Assembly: GCF_030811095.1 (NCBI RefSeq) | Contig: NZ_JAUSQL010000001.1 | Location: forward strand, 372,001-436,000 | Length of the DNA stretch: 64,000 nt | Origin: Trueperella abortisuis | GTDB lineage: Bacteria; Actinomycetota; Actinomycetes; Actinomycetales; Actinomycetaceae | Reading direction: 5' to 3' | In this document: positions 8,888 to 17,496 of the stretch, in pieces | How the letters are laid out: each line of letters opens with the position of its first letter | Numbering within the stretch: the first letter of the stretch is position 1 | Notes under the pieces: generated by a model | Seen by the model: only the letters and a program-made list of their open reading frames with translations | What the model was told of the DNA's origin: nothing | Databases searched by the model: none | Program-made: the position numbers and the translations under genes

Positions 8888-9058
8888 ACGATTGGCGGTC
8901 AACCCCTTGCCAAAGGCGCGCGGGTTAGCACACCCGTCCAGATTGTTTTTTATCCAGGTGGCAAGAATCTTAGCGTCGAACCTATCCATCTTCTTCAGCT
9001 GCCTGCGCGCACGCGCAGTCAGCTCGACGCGGTAAAAAGTGTCCTCCGGAATCGTCAT
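8771..9058 (-). CDS. RelE/ParE-family toxin
   Basis: A 95-residue RelE-fold toxin, expected to be an mRNA interferase acting at the ribosome. The pattern is typical: RVELTARARRQLKKMDR at the N-terminus, LTANRSGEWRYRVGSYRILA in the central sheet, and EIFSIGRRDKIYDS at the end. The start overlaps the antitoxin stop by 4 bp. It converges on the truncated toxin. Confidence 0.88.
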   Translation of the reverse strand: MTIPEDTFYRVELTARARRQLKKMDRFDAKILATWIKNNLDGCANPRAFGKGLTANRSGEWRYRVGSYRILALIHDDVITVEIFSIGRRDKIYDS

Positions 9059-9267
9059 GCTAGCTCGGATAGGACTTCGTCAATGCTAAATCGTTCGCCG
9101 GAATCTTGCGCGATCGCCGCCCGCAATTCTTGGAGATCGTAGGCATCCTCAATCTTTTCCAAGATTGCATTGCGCGCAAAATCAGAGATAGTGACGCCCT
9201 CAAACTGGGCGAACTTGCGCACGAGCGCAGCATCCTCTTCGCTCATTCGGACGGTCATAGTTGCCAT
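9055..9267 (-). CDS. RelB-type ribbon-helix-helix antitoxin
   Basis: A 70-residue partner of the downstream RelE toxin. The N-terminal RHH reads MATMTVRMSEEDAALVRKFA with VTISDFARNAI as the second helix. The C-terminal tail (DSGERFSIDEVLSELA) would wrap the toxin. A strong AAGGAGG lies before ATG 9267. A perfect palindrome sits immediately upstream. Confidence 0.88.
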   Translation of the reverse strand: MATMTVRMSEEDAALVRKFAQFEGVTISDFARNAILEKIEDAYDLQELRAAIAQDSGERFSIDEVLSELA

Positions 9268-9283
9268 GGCTGCCTCCTTGATC

Positions 9284-9300
9284 TGAATACAGCGTATTCA
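9284..9300. promoter_or_regulatory. relBE operator candidate
   Basis: TGAATAC-AGC-GTATTCA is a perfect 17-bp palindrome about 17 bp upstream of the antitoxin start, where autoregulatory RelB/RelBE binding is expected. Confidence 0.65.
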
Positions 9301-9470
9301 CCAAAGCCGAGCAAGACAAGGACTTGAGCGTTAGCTGTTGGACGCAGGCTCGCGTAAACCCATTCGGGACAGATTGTTCGCGCCCGATCTCGATTTGCTG
9401 TGGGCTGGTTTTGTGCGGCGACGATCTTCGACTTGGCGAATGGCACGGGCCGCAGTTGCTGCACTCAAGG

Positions 9471-9496
9471 TCTTTGGCCCGCCGGCGGGCCAAAGA
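9471..9496. repeat. 26-bp perfect palindrome in a 379-bp gene-poor stretch
   Basis: TCTTTGGCCCGCC followed directly by its reverse complement. No T-run follows on either strand. The surrounding gap 9301-9646 holds no convincing gene; short frames there have neither a good ribosome site nor recognisable sequence. Confidence 0.5.
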
Positions 9497-9646
9497 CAAA
9501 GACAACCCGACCCTGTGTTGGTGGACATGGGCTAGCCCCGGACGGTGCCGCGTATAGGCATAACTGTCGCCTCCTTCATCCCAACCCGCTCCTTACAACG
9601 CTGGCGCATCGTGGATCGCCTAAGATGTATTCGAGGTGTTGACGTC

Positions 9647-9907
9647 ATGAATACAGGGTTTTGGTCGCGAAAGCTGGGTGAGCTCGAAGCGCTGTGGAGT
9701 ACTGAGCGGATCGAGCGCTACGGCGCCATTCTTCCCGTGGTTGAGAGGCTTGCACGGTTGGAAGCTGTGGGCTCAACCGACACCGTTGTGTGGAGGCGGG
9801 ACGTGGATAGGATTACTCAGAAAATCCTTGACGAGTGGCCGTTTGACGACGAGCACGGGCTCGAGATGTTGCGATACGCTCAGGCGCTGCGCAAGGGGAA
9901 GTCCTAG
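9647..9907 (+). CDS. Hypothetical protein
   Basis: An 86-residue, mostly helical-looking protein beginning MNTGFWSRKLGELEALW and ending YAQALRKGKS. I do not recognise a family. ATG 9647 is preferred over the frame opening at 9545. Inverted half-sites TGTATTC (9626-9632) and GAATACA (9649-9655) flank the start; they match the half-site of the neighbouring relBE palindrome, so it may belong to the same accessory patch. Confidence 0.4.
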   Translation: MNTGFWSRKLGELEALWSTERIERYGAILPVVERLARLEAVGSTDTVVWRRDVDRITQKILDEWPFDDEHGLEMLRYAQALRKGKS

Positions 9908-9972
9908 TAGCCGTGGGCGCACAGGCGGATGTTGAAGAGGGGCGAGCAGACCTTGATTGCGCGCCCGTCCTG

Positions 9973-12900
9973 CTACGGCTGAAAGAACTCCACCTCCATG
10001 TAGAAGGCGCGCGGACCCCACGCGTACTCGGGGCGGGTGTCGGGTCCGCAGGAGCGTGACCCGAGTCCGTGCTGGCCGCCGTCGAGATAGAGGAACGTGC
10101 CGCGGGAGGTGGGCAGCTCGTGCGGGTGGGCGGCGGCGGTCAGTTCGAACTCGTCCCACTTGTGCACGCTGAAGGAGGGTAGGTGTTCGGAGTAGGCGGG
10201 AAGCGTGCGATTCGCCGATGTGCGCACACCGAGCCGTGAGCCCGAGTCGAAGTCCACGATGAGCTGGCGAAGTCCGGGCCGGGTCCCGCTTTCTTGTGGG
10301 TGGGAGTACATGAAGCTGACCTCGTCGGCGTCTGCCTCGAACTGGCCGCGGTAGGCGGCCTGTAGCGAGTCGGCGTAGGCCTCGCCCGGCCCGAGCCCGT
10401 CCCAGCACACCCGCCGTGCCGCCGGCAGCTGGAGGCACATGCCTGAGCGTGGCCAGGTCCGCCACCAGGTGGCCGACGGCTGAAGGGCGAACCGTAAGCG
10501 GACGAGGCTTCCTGCTCCCGTCTTCGTGGCAGCGCCGCCCTCTGACTGGTCGGCGGCGTGGGGAACCTCGCCCCACGACCAGCGCCAGTCGACGTAGACG
10601 TAGTCCGAGGCGTCCTCGACGTCGGGGCGCCACAGCTCCCGGCGCGTGAGCGAGCCGCATGCGCTCGAGCCGGCTTCGCATACCGTCACCTGGGCAAGGG
10701 CCATCCGATTAAGGCCAGCCTTTTCCCACATGGCCATCGACGACGGCGCCTTCGCGGTGCCAATCCCGCCGGTGTCGGCCGGGTCGGCAAGCGCGTAGGA
10801 GCCGAAGGTCGTGAGACGATCGTTGTCGGTGGGCGCGCGCCAGAACGCCGGGCGTACCTGCTCCACGTCCAACCCGAAGAGCGCGGCGACCTGCCCCTCG
10901 CGCACGACGACGAGTCCGCTCGGCACCTGAGCCTCGCCCGGCGCGGCATCTTCGCTCAACGCCATCGGCTCGACAAGGCCCTCGCCGCCGCACCGTGCCA
11001 TCGGTTCGGGCAGGCGGCTCTGGGTGCGGGAGATCACGACGTCGCCCCAAGCCGGAGCCTGCGCGAAGCGGGTGCGGATCTCGATCGTGCGCGCGGTCAG
11101 GGCCCCGTCAAGGGGGATCTCGAAAAGGCGCCGCCCGCCGGGTTCCACGTCGTGCTCAAAAGGTTGGGTGGCGCCGTCGACGTCGAGGGTGCTAATCGTG
11201 GCTGACGAGCGCAGGAAGTCGAAGCGGTTGTGCACCTCAACCGAGATTCCACAAGCCGTGCGGGTGATGTGCATCTTGATGGGGGAGTAAGCCGCCGCGA
11301 CTTCGCTCAACCCCGGCGAGGGGGACGAATCGGAGCGGACGAGGCCGTCGATGACGAAGTTGGAGTCGTGGACCGCCTCCCCGAAGTCCCCGCCGTAGGC
11401 GAAGAACTCGCAACCGGCCTCGTCCCATCGGCGCAGGCCATGGTCGCGCCATTCCCACACGAACATGCCGAAGAACTTCGGATAGCGCCCCAGTAGCTCC
11501 TCGTAGTATGTCAGGCCTCCCGGGGAGTTGCCCATGGCGTGGGCGTACTCGCACAGCATGAACGGCAACGATCGTGCCTGGGCGTGCCCCGTGACGCTAC
11601 CGCAGTGGATTGGCCCCGACGCCGAGCAGATCGCCTCCACCTCCTCCTTCGGGCAATACATGCGAGAGTAGACGTCGGCGTAGGTGCAGTCGTAGTCGGA
11701 GGCGTCGTGGATGGGACGGGAGGGGTCGAGGCGGCGGCACACGTCGGCCATGGCCGCGAGGTTCGCTCCGAAGCCGGACTCGTTGCCGAGAGACCACATG
11801 ATAATGGAGGGGTGGTTGAAGTCGCGCACCACCATGCGCTCGGCGCGGTCCTCATAGACGGCCCGCCACGTCGGGTCGTCGGAGGGGTTGGCGCGCCAGC
11901 CTTGCTCCTCGAAGCCGTGGGTCTCGAGGTCGGCCTCGTCGATCACCCAGAAACCCAGCTCGTCGGTGAGGTCGAAGAACCGGGGGTGGGGCGGGTAGTG
12001 GGAGGTGCGGATCGCGTTGATGTTCGCCCGCTTCATGAGGGTGAGGTCGGCGCGCAGGAAGTCCTCGTCGAAGACGCGACCCAGGTCCGGATTAGTTTCG
12101 TGGCGGTTGACCCCGCGTAGCTTCACCCGCCTGCCGTTGATGAGGAAGGCTGGATCGGCGCCCTTGACCACCTCGACGCGGCGGAAACCCACACGTAGCG
12201 CGCGCTTCTCCTCGCCGGTCCATGCCCGCACGTCGTACAGGCGCGGCACCTCGGCGCTCCACGGCTCCACTTCGCCCACCTCCAGGCGGGTCCATTGCCC
12301 CGCGGGCACCTCCGCCGTGACGCCGAGCTCGGCGATGTCGACGGTCACCGGGCTGGCGGCGAGCACGGCGAGCGTGCCGAGCCCCGAGGCCGGGTCGAAG
12401 TCCGCCACGACCCTCAGGTCGCTGATTCGTCCGGCGGGTTCGAAAAGTAGCGTGACGTCGCGGAAGATGCCCGGTAGCCACCACTGGTCCTGGTCCTCCA
12501 CGTATGTCATCGCCGACCACTGCGAGACGAGCACGCGGATGGTGTTCTCGCCCTGGCGAAGCATGCCGCGCAGGTCGAACTCGTTGCGGTTCCGCGACCC
12601 GCGCACGACCCCGACCTCAGCGCCATTGACCTTCACCCGCGCGATTGACTCAACACCGTCGAAGCGCAGAACCGGCCATGGGGCGGCGGCTTGCTCGGCG
12701 CTGAGGGTGAAGGCGCGCTGGTACTCGCCGGTCGGATTGAGTTCGGGCACGTCGGGCGCGGTGATGGGGAAGGGGAAGGCGACGTTCGTGTAGATCGGTG
12801 CGCCGCGCTCGAAGCTGTGGCGTGGATGGTAGCTGGCCGAGCGCGGCTGCTCGTCCTCGGGCGAGGTCAGTACCCAGTGCGAGGGGACGAAAATCGTCTC

Positions 12901-13059
12901 CCAGGTGGTGTCTGGGCCGGTGGCCGGCGCGTCGGCGGTAGCGTGAAGTCGGAAATCCCAACGCCCGTTGAGGGAAAGAGTGGGGACAGAGGACGAGGAA
13001 ACGTATGGGCGCGGCTTCATGATCGCGCCGGTCGAGGGCGCAACCTCGGTCAGATACAC
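9973..13059 (-). CDS. lacZ: Beta-galactosidase, glycoside hydrolase family 2
   Basis: A 1,028-residue cytoplasmic enzyme hydrolysing terminal beta-galactosides. Domain order is that of E. coli LacZ: N-terminal sugar-binding jelly roll (SLNGRWDFRLH, VPSHW), immunoglobulin-like domain, TIM barrel (RGVNRHETNPDLGRV, IRTSHYPPHPRF) and C-terminal small-chain domain. Acid/base Glu427 lies in SLGNESG and nucleophile Glu504 in MLCEYAHAMGN. I chose GTG 13059 because AAGGAG sits 7 bp upstream. No signal peptide is present. It is transcribed in the same direction as the GntR regulator and away from the hydrolase/porter pair, which suggests a beta-galactoside utilisation locus. Confidence 0.93.
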   Translation of the reverse strand: MYLTEVAPSTGAIMKPRPYVSSSSVPTLSLNGRWDFRLHATADAPATGPDTTWETIFVPSHWVLTSPEDEQPRSASYHPRHSFERGAPIYTNVAFPFPITAPDVPELNPTGEYQRAFTLSAEQAAAPWPVLRFDGVESIARVKVNGAEVGVVRGSRNRNEFDLRGMLRQGENTIRVLVSQWSAMTYVEDQDQWWLPGIFRDVTLLFEPAGRISDLRVVADFDPASGLGTLAVLAASPVTVDIAELGVTAEVPAGQWTRLEVGEVEPWSAEVPRLYDVRAWTGEEKRALRVGFRRVEVVKGADPAFLINGRRVKLRGVNRHETNPDLGRVFDEDFLRADLTLMKRANINAIRTSHYPPHPRFFDLTDELGFWVIDEADLETHGFEEQGWRANPSDDPTWRAVYEDRAERMVVRDFNHPSIIMWSLGNESGFGANLAAMADVCRRLDPSRPIHDASDYDCTYADVYSRMYCPKEEVEAICSASGPIHCGSVTGHAQARSLPFMLCEYAHAMGNSPGGLTYYEELLGRYPKFFGMFVWEWRDHGLRRWDEAGCEFFAYGGDFGEAVHDSNFVIDGLVRSDSSPSPGLSEVAAAYSPIKMHITRTACGISVEVHNRFDFLRSSATISTLDVDGATQPFEHDVEPGGRRLFEIPLDGALTARTIEIRTRFAQAPAWGDVVISRTQSRLPEPMARCGGEGLVEPMALSEDAAPGEAQVPSGLVVVREGQVAALFGLDVEQVRPAFWRAPTDNDRLTTFGSYALADPADTGGIGTAKAPSSMAMWEKAGLNRMALAQVTVCEAGSSACGSLTRRELWRPDVEDASDYVYVDWRWSWGEVPHAADQSEGGAATKTGAGSLVRLRFALQPSATWWRTWPRSGMCLQLPAARRVCWDGLGPGEAYADSLQAAYRGQFEADADEVSFMYSHPQESGTRPGLRQLIVDFDSGSRLGVRTSANRTLPAYSEHLPSFSVHKWDEFELTAAAHPHELPTSRGTFLYLDGGQHGLGSRSCGPDTRPEYAWGPRAFYMEVEFFQP

Positions 13060-13103
13060 GATGACTCCTTGGCTTGGGAAGTACCGACTGTGGTGTCTAC
13101 TTC

Positions 13104-13135
13104 CCTATTATCACGTGTGGGCATCACGTGTGGGC
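13104..13135 (-). promoter_or_regulatory. lacZ promoter region with tandem 13-bp repeat
   Basis: ATCACGTGTGGGC occurs twice, head to tail (13110-13122 and 13123-13135), just upstream of lacZ. On the minus strand a GATAAT -10-like element overlaps its end (13107-13112), but no good -35 is found, so the repeats may bind a transcription factor. Confidence 0.4.
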
Positions 13136-13184
13136 CGTCAGGAAAAGGTGTTTCGGGCAATCGTGGTGGCGACGCGCCGAGGAC

Positions 13185-13892
13185 TCAGGCGGTGAACTCG
13201 ACGTCGTCGCCGATGAACTTGCTGACCGTTTCGGCGCACGTGACCCCGTCCGCGTCGACGAACGAGGTCTCAAGGTTGAGGAGTGCGGCGGGCTCGCGCA
13301 GGTGGAGCTGGGCGGCCTCGTCGGCGGTGGCGATGGTGGCCCTGATGGTGCGCGTGGTGACGAGCTGGCGATGGTGGTCCCAGTGATCGCCTGCGAGGAT
13401 ATCAGCGAGGTCGAGGGACAGGTCGAGGCCCAGGATGCCGGGGAAGAGGTCGGCCCGAACGATCCCGACCTCGATGCCGACCAGCTTGGTGTGGGCGTCG
13501 TCGAGGTAGTGGGCGCGTTGGATGCGTGCGACGAATGGTTCGTCAGTGGTGCGCAGGAGCTCGCGCTCGGCGTCGTCGGCAACCTCAAGGGCGGCTGAGA
13601 TGAGCTTGGCGTGGGTGAGGGGTGCGGCCGGAGCGAGGCATGGTTCGTGTGGCGATGGCGTTCGGCGGCTGGCGGGAGGCGTGGAGGCGCGCTCCGTGAC
13701 GAAGGTGCCGCGGCCGGGGATGCCGATCGTTAGGCCGTTTTGGCTGAGGAGCATGAGGGCGCGGCGGACGGTCATGGGCGAGACGTTGAATGACGAGGCG
13801 AGCTTGACCTCGCTCTCCAGGCGCTCCCCGGGGCTCATCTGCGCGATGCGCTCCACGAGGGCGTCGTAGACCTTCGAGTACTTCGGCTCCAT
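13185..13892 (-). CDS. GntR-family (HutC-type) transcriptional regulator
   Basis: A 235-residue regulator. The N-terminal winged helix is canonical GntR: YDALVERIAQMSPGERLESE, then VSPMTVRRALMLLSQNGL and GRGTFV. The C-terminal effector domain is of the UTRA type (FVARIQRAHYLDD, ETVSKFIGDD) and would bind a sugar or sugar phosphate. I chose ATG 13892; a TTG 21 bp upstream is less likely. It lies between lacZ and the hydrolase-porter pair and is the obvious local regulator. Confidence 0.88.
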   Translation of the reverse strand: MEPKYSKVYDALVERIAQMSPGERLESEVKLASSFNVSPMTVRRALMLLSQNGLTIGIPGRGTFVTERASTPPASRRTPSPHEPCLAPAAPLTHAKLISAALEVADDAERELLRTTDEPFVARIQRAHYLDDAHTKLVGIEVGIVRADLFPGILGLDLSLDLADILAGDHWDHHRQLVTTRTIRATIATADEAAQLHLREPAALLNLETSFVDADGVTCAETVSKFIGDDVEFTA

Positions 13893-13917
13893 GAACCCAT
13901 CCTCTGATAACAAGCTA

Positions 13918-13967
13918 TTGACAATCAGTGTACAGCAACCCTAGGGTGGTTTCTATCCACCCTAGGG
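13918..13967 (+). promoter_or_regulatory. Promoter with overlapping inverted-repeat operator
   Basis: A consensus -35 TTGACA (13918-13923) is followed 18 bp later by TAGGGT (13942-13947). A perfect 11-bp inverted repeat, CCCTAGGGTGG-N7-CCACCCTAGGG (13939-13967), covers this -10 and the start site. Placement between the GntR gene and the fused hydrolase implies repression by the GntR protein. Confidence 0.6.
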
Positions 13968-14001
13968 CGGCGCCCTTCCCTTCTTCACTAAGGAAACCTC
14001 A

Positions 14002-15714
14002 ATGACGAGTCATGGAATATCCTATTCGGTTTCGGGCCGCGAAGAGAGGGGTGTGATCGTTGCTTTTCATGGAGTAACCGACAACGCGGCGTCGTTATCC
14101 GACCTCGCTCGCCACTGGAACGGCGAGTGGAAGGTATACCTGGTGGACACCCTAGGGCACGGACTTTCGCGACAGTTCGACGACGCCGAACTCGCGGACC
14201 CCTTTCCCGCGATGGTCGCGGCCGCCCGGTCGATCGTGATCGAAGCGGCGCGCCATTCGGTGAGCCGGAAGGTGGTACTCATGGGCCACTCCCTCGGCGG
14301 AGCCATCGCGGTCACGATCGCGCGGGACGTGCCGGACCTGATTCAGGCACTCGTGCTGGAGGACCCGGCGCTCTTGACCGACGAACAGAGCAAGCTCTAC
14401 CGCGACACGGCCGGCGACCTCGTCAAGCGCCAGGAGCTCGTGACCGAACACGTGGGCGAGGCGATCACCGAGCTCATGAAAGTGTATTCGGCGTGGCCGC
14501 CATCCGAGTACGGTGCCTGGGCGCAGGGCAAGACCCAGGTGGATCGGCGCTTCGTCGCCACCGGAGTGGTGGGTGCCTGCGGGCGGAAGATCCTCGCCGA
14601 TCTGACCGTCCCCACGCTCCTGGTCACGGGCGACCGAGACGACGTGCTGTTCGGCAAGGCCGGACAGGCCCAGCTCGAGGCCCTCGGCAATTCGCACATC
14701 AGCTCGATCCTCATCTCCGATGCCACGCACACGGTCCGCAGGGATCAGTCCGAGGAGTTCTATCGGGTGGTGGGGGCATTCCTGCGCCGATACGGCGGGC
14801 GACCCGCACAGCCGGGCGCCTACATCGCGGACGAGCTCGCCGGCGTCATCGACGCGACGCCGGCGCAGGACACCGAGCACTACCTCCAGATGCGCCGCGA
14901 GGGTGAGCAACTCCTGGCCGACGTCCGCCCGGGTGAGGGGATCCGGGCACAGGACGTCGTCGTCGAAGGCGGGCAGACCGTCCGCTGCCTGAGCGGTGAG
15001 GGCGAACCGAGAGCGGCCGTGTGCTCCATCCACGGCGGCGGGTACGTGGCCGGGGCGGCGCGGTACGACGACGCCCGCAACAGCGAACTCGTCGAGCTCT
15101 TCGGTGGGGCGATCGTGGCCAGTCCGGACTACCGCCTGGCACCGGAGCATCCATGGCCCGCAGGCGCGGCTGACTGCGCCCGCGCGTTGACCTACCTGGC
15201 CCGCACCTACCCCGACCTCCCGCTCTACGTCTACGGCGATTCAGCCGGGGCCGGGTTGGTGCAGCAGGCGATCGAACTCCTAGCCAACGACGGAGAGCAG
15301 ATCCGCATCGAGCGTGTCATCTTGCTGGAGCCGTGCCTGGAGCCGGGGATGGCCACCGGGTCCTTCGCAACTTACGCACACGGTCCGATCTGGACACGCG
15401 AGGCCTCGACGGCGGCGTGGCGCCACTACCTGGGCGACCTGCGCACCACCCCACCCTACGTGCCCTCGCGAAGGGCCGCGGCGCTGATGCCGCCCGCCCT
15501 CGTCGTCGTCAATCCCGCCGATCCCCTCCGCGATGAGGGCATCCGCCTGGCCAAGGACCTCGCCGACGCCGGCGTCCCGGTCGAACTGCACATGTTCGCG
15601 GGCACGTTCCACGGGGCGTTGTCCGTGCCGGAATCACACACGTGGGAGCGAGTGAAAGCCACGATTCGGTCTTTCCTCGCCACGTCAATAAACAACTCAC
15701 ACACAGGTATGTAG
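14002..15714 (+). CDS. Two alpha/beta hydrolases fused in one protein
   Basis: A 570-residue protein with two complete hydrolase domains. The first (about 1-270) has oxyanion VAFHGVTDN, nucleophile elbow GHSLGG with Ser97, and a candidate catalytic His243 (DATHTVRR). The second (about 300-565) is of the hormone-sensitive-lipase/acetyl-esterase class with HGGGY near 344, GDSAGAG with Ser414, the NPADPLRDEG acid region and His537 in TFHGAL. No signal peptide is visible. It precedes a sugar porter by 11 bp and follows the GntR-controlled promoter, so removal of acyl groups from imported glycosides is a reasonable inference. Confidence 0.8.
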   Translation: MTSHGISYSVSGREERGVIVAFHGVTDNAASLSDLARHWNGEWKVYLVDTLGHGLSRQFDDAELADPFPAMVAAARSIVIEAARHSVSRKVVLMGHSLGGAIAVTIARDVPDLIQALVLEDPALLTDEQSKLYRDTAGDLVKRQELVTEHVGEAITELMKVYSAWPPSEYGAWAQGKTQVDRRFVATGVVGACGRKILADLTVPTLLVTGDRDDVLFGKAGQAQLEALGNSHISSILISDATHTVRRDQSEEFYRVVGAFLRRYGGRPAQPGAYIADELAGVIDATPAQDTEHYLQMRREGEQLLADVRPGEGIRAQDVVVEGGQTVRCLSGEGEPRAAVCSIHGGGYVAGAARYDDARNSELVELFGGAIVASPDYRLAPEHPWPAGAADCARALTYLARTYPDLPLYVYGDSAGAGLVQQAIELLANDGEQIRIERVILLEPCLEPGMATGSFATYAHGPIWTREASTAAWRHYLGDLRTTPPYVPSRRAAALMPPALVVVNPADPLRDEGIRLAKDLADAGVPVELHMFAGTFHGALSVPESHTWERVKATIRSFLATSINNSHTGM

Positions 15715-15725
15715 AAGGGTTCCTT

Positions 15726-17141
15726 ATGAGTAGCAACAATAGGCTCCTGCAAATTGCAGGGGCGGCCGCGCTAGGCGGCTTCCTTTTCGGTTTCGACGTG
15801 GCCGTCATCAACGGCGCGATCGGTTCGGTCTCGGGCCCCGAGACCGGGTTCGGGCTGGCCTCTTGGGAGACGGGCGTCATCGTGTCGATCGTGAGCCTCG
15901 GCGCCGCGATCGGCGCGGCCATCGCGGGTGGAATTGCGAACCGCATTGGGCGCGTCAAGGTCATGATCGCCGCGGCGGTTCTCTTCGCGATCTCGGCCCT
16001 GATGAGCGGGCTGTCCTTCAGCTTCCTAGCACTGGTGGTGTGGCGACTCGTGGGTGGCTTCGGCGTCGGCATCTCGGCGGTGATCGCGCCCGCCTACATC
16101 GCCGAGATCGCGCCCGCCGATAAGCGCGGGCGACTCGGAACCCTCCAGCAGTTGGCGATCGCCTTCGGTATCTTCGGTGCGTTCATCACGAACTTCATCC
16201 TGGTCAAGGTCACCGGATCCGCCGACGCCGAGGCGTGGTTCGGCCTTACCACCTGGCGCTGGATGTTCATCAGCGAGCTGCTACCCGCGTTGCTGTACGG
16301 AGGCTTCGTCCTCTTCCTGCCGGAGTCGCCTCGCTACCTCGTGTCGATTGGGGAAGACGCGAAGGCGGAGAGAGTTATCGTGAACGTCGGCTCGGACGGG
16401 GATCCCCAGGGGCGCATCGAGGAGATCCGCGCCTCGCTGTCGGACCACCGGCCACGCTTCGCTGACCTGCGCGACGAAAAATACGGCCTGCGACCCGTGG
16501 TGTGGGTGGCGCTCGCCTTTGCCTTCCTTATCCAGATGGCCGGCATCAACAACGTCCTGCTCTACGCGACGGATCTGTGGACTACGGTCGGGTTCGCCGG
16601 CAATCTCTCCGTCTTTATTCCCGTGCTCACCTCGGTGATCGGCATTGTCATGACGCTGGTCGGCATGGCGGTGATTGACCGGATCGGCCGCCGTCCGCTC
16701 CTGCTGTGGGGCGCGGTTGGCATGTTCGTGGCGATGGTGGTCGCGGCGGTGACCTTCACCCAGGGCACGCTCACCGATGCCGGCACGCTCGACCTGAGCG
16801 GGGCGTGGGCGTTCGTCGCACTGGTGAGCGTGCACCTGGTCTACATCATCTTCTGCGGCACGTGGGGCGTGGTGCTATGGGTGTTCTTGGGCGAGATCTT
16901 CCCCAACCAGATCCGCACCGCGGGCCTCGGGCTGGCAACGGCCGGCAACTGGATCGGCGGAACACTCATCACCTTCCTTTTCCCGGTCACCAAGGAGTAC
17001 ATCGGCCTGTCCGGCACCTACTTCTCCTACGCCGTGGTGGCGGCCATCCTCATCTGGCTGGTCGTTAAGCACATCCCGGAGACCAAGGGTGTAGAGCTGG
17101 AGGAAATGACCTACGACCTCAAGCAAGGCGGCTCGGAGTAA
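15726..17141 (+). CDS. MFS sugar porter (sugar:proton symporter)
   Basis: A 471-residue membrane protein with twelve predicted helices. Sugar-porter signatures are clear: GFLFGFDVAVINGAIG in helix 1, the R-x-G-R-R-type loops (NRIGRVK, DRIGRRP), LPESPRYLVS before the central loop, and PETKGVELEEM at the C-terminus. ATG 15726 has an AGAAGGG ribosome site; the longer frame starts inside the upstream gene. It probably imports the sugar or glycoside processed by the neighbouring hydrolases. Confidence 0.92.
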   Translation: MSSNNRLLQIAGAAALGGFLFGFDVAVINGAIGSVSGPETGFGLASWETGVIVSIVSLGAAIGAAIAGGIANRIGRVKVMIAAAVLFAISALMSGLSFSFLALVVWRLVGGFGVGISAVIAPAYIAEIAPADKRGRLGTLQQLAIAFGIFGAFITNFILVKVTGSADAEAWFGLTTWRWMFISELLPALLYGGFVLFLPESPRYLVSIGEDAKAERVIVNVGSDGDPQGRIEEIRASLSDHRPRFADLRDEKYGLRPVVWVALAFAFLIQMAGINNVLLYATDLWTTVGFAGNLSVFIPVLTSVIGIVMTLVGMAVIDRIGRRPLLLWGAVGMFVAMVVAAVTFTQGTLTDAGTLDLSGAWAFVALVSVHLVYIIFCGTWGVVLWVFLGEIFPNQIRTAGLGLATAGNWIGGTLITFLFPVTKEYIGLSGTYFSYAVVAAILIWLVVKHIPETKGVELEEMTYDLKQGGSE

Positions 17142-17496
17142 GGGCTCACAGCGGATGCCGCATTAGTCGGTGCCAGATAGTAACAAGACAGGGATAAGAC
17201 AGGGCTAAGAGGGGGCTCGGCGGGTGTTGTGCTCGTTGGGCCCCCTCTTGGCCCCCTCTTGGCCCCGGTAATCTGCTCTTCGCAGGTGGTGTGTAGTGTG
17301 GAGTGGAGATCCGCTGGTCTCGAGTTGTGCGCGGGTGACGGCGTGCAAGTTGCGCCCGCCGAGGGTGGCGCCTCGTCGGCGGTGCCCCCGACCGCGCCCC
17401 GACATAACTCAGGAATCTGAGGACCACCGGGCCCGTATAGCGATCGGCAGTCGGTATATTCAAGTGAAGTGTCGGGGGAAGGCTCGCGCCGGCCGG
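17142..17496. other. 355-bp intergenic stretch with short repeats
   Basis: No convincing gene. GCCCCCTCTT occurs twice (17240-17249, 17251-17260) and its reverse complement occurs at 17207-17216, so a 10-bp hairpin with a ~23-nt loop can form downstream of the sugar porter. It may act as a terminator, though no T-run follows. Confidence 0.4.
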
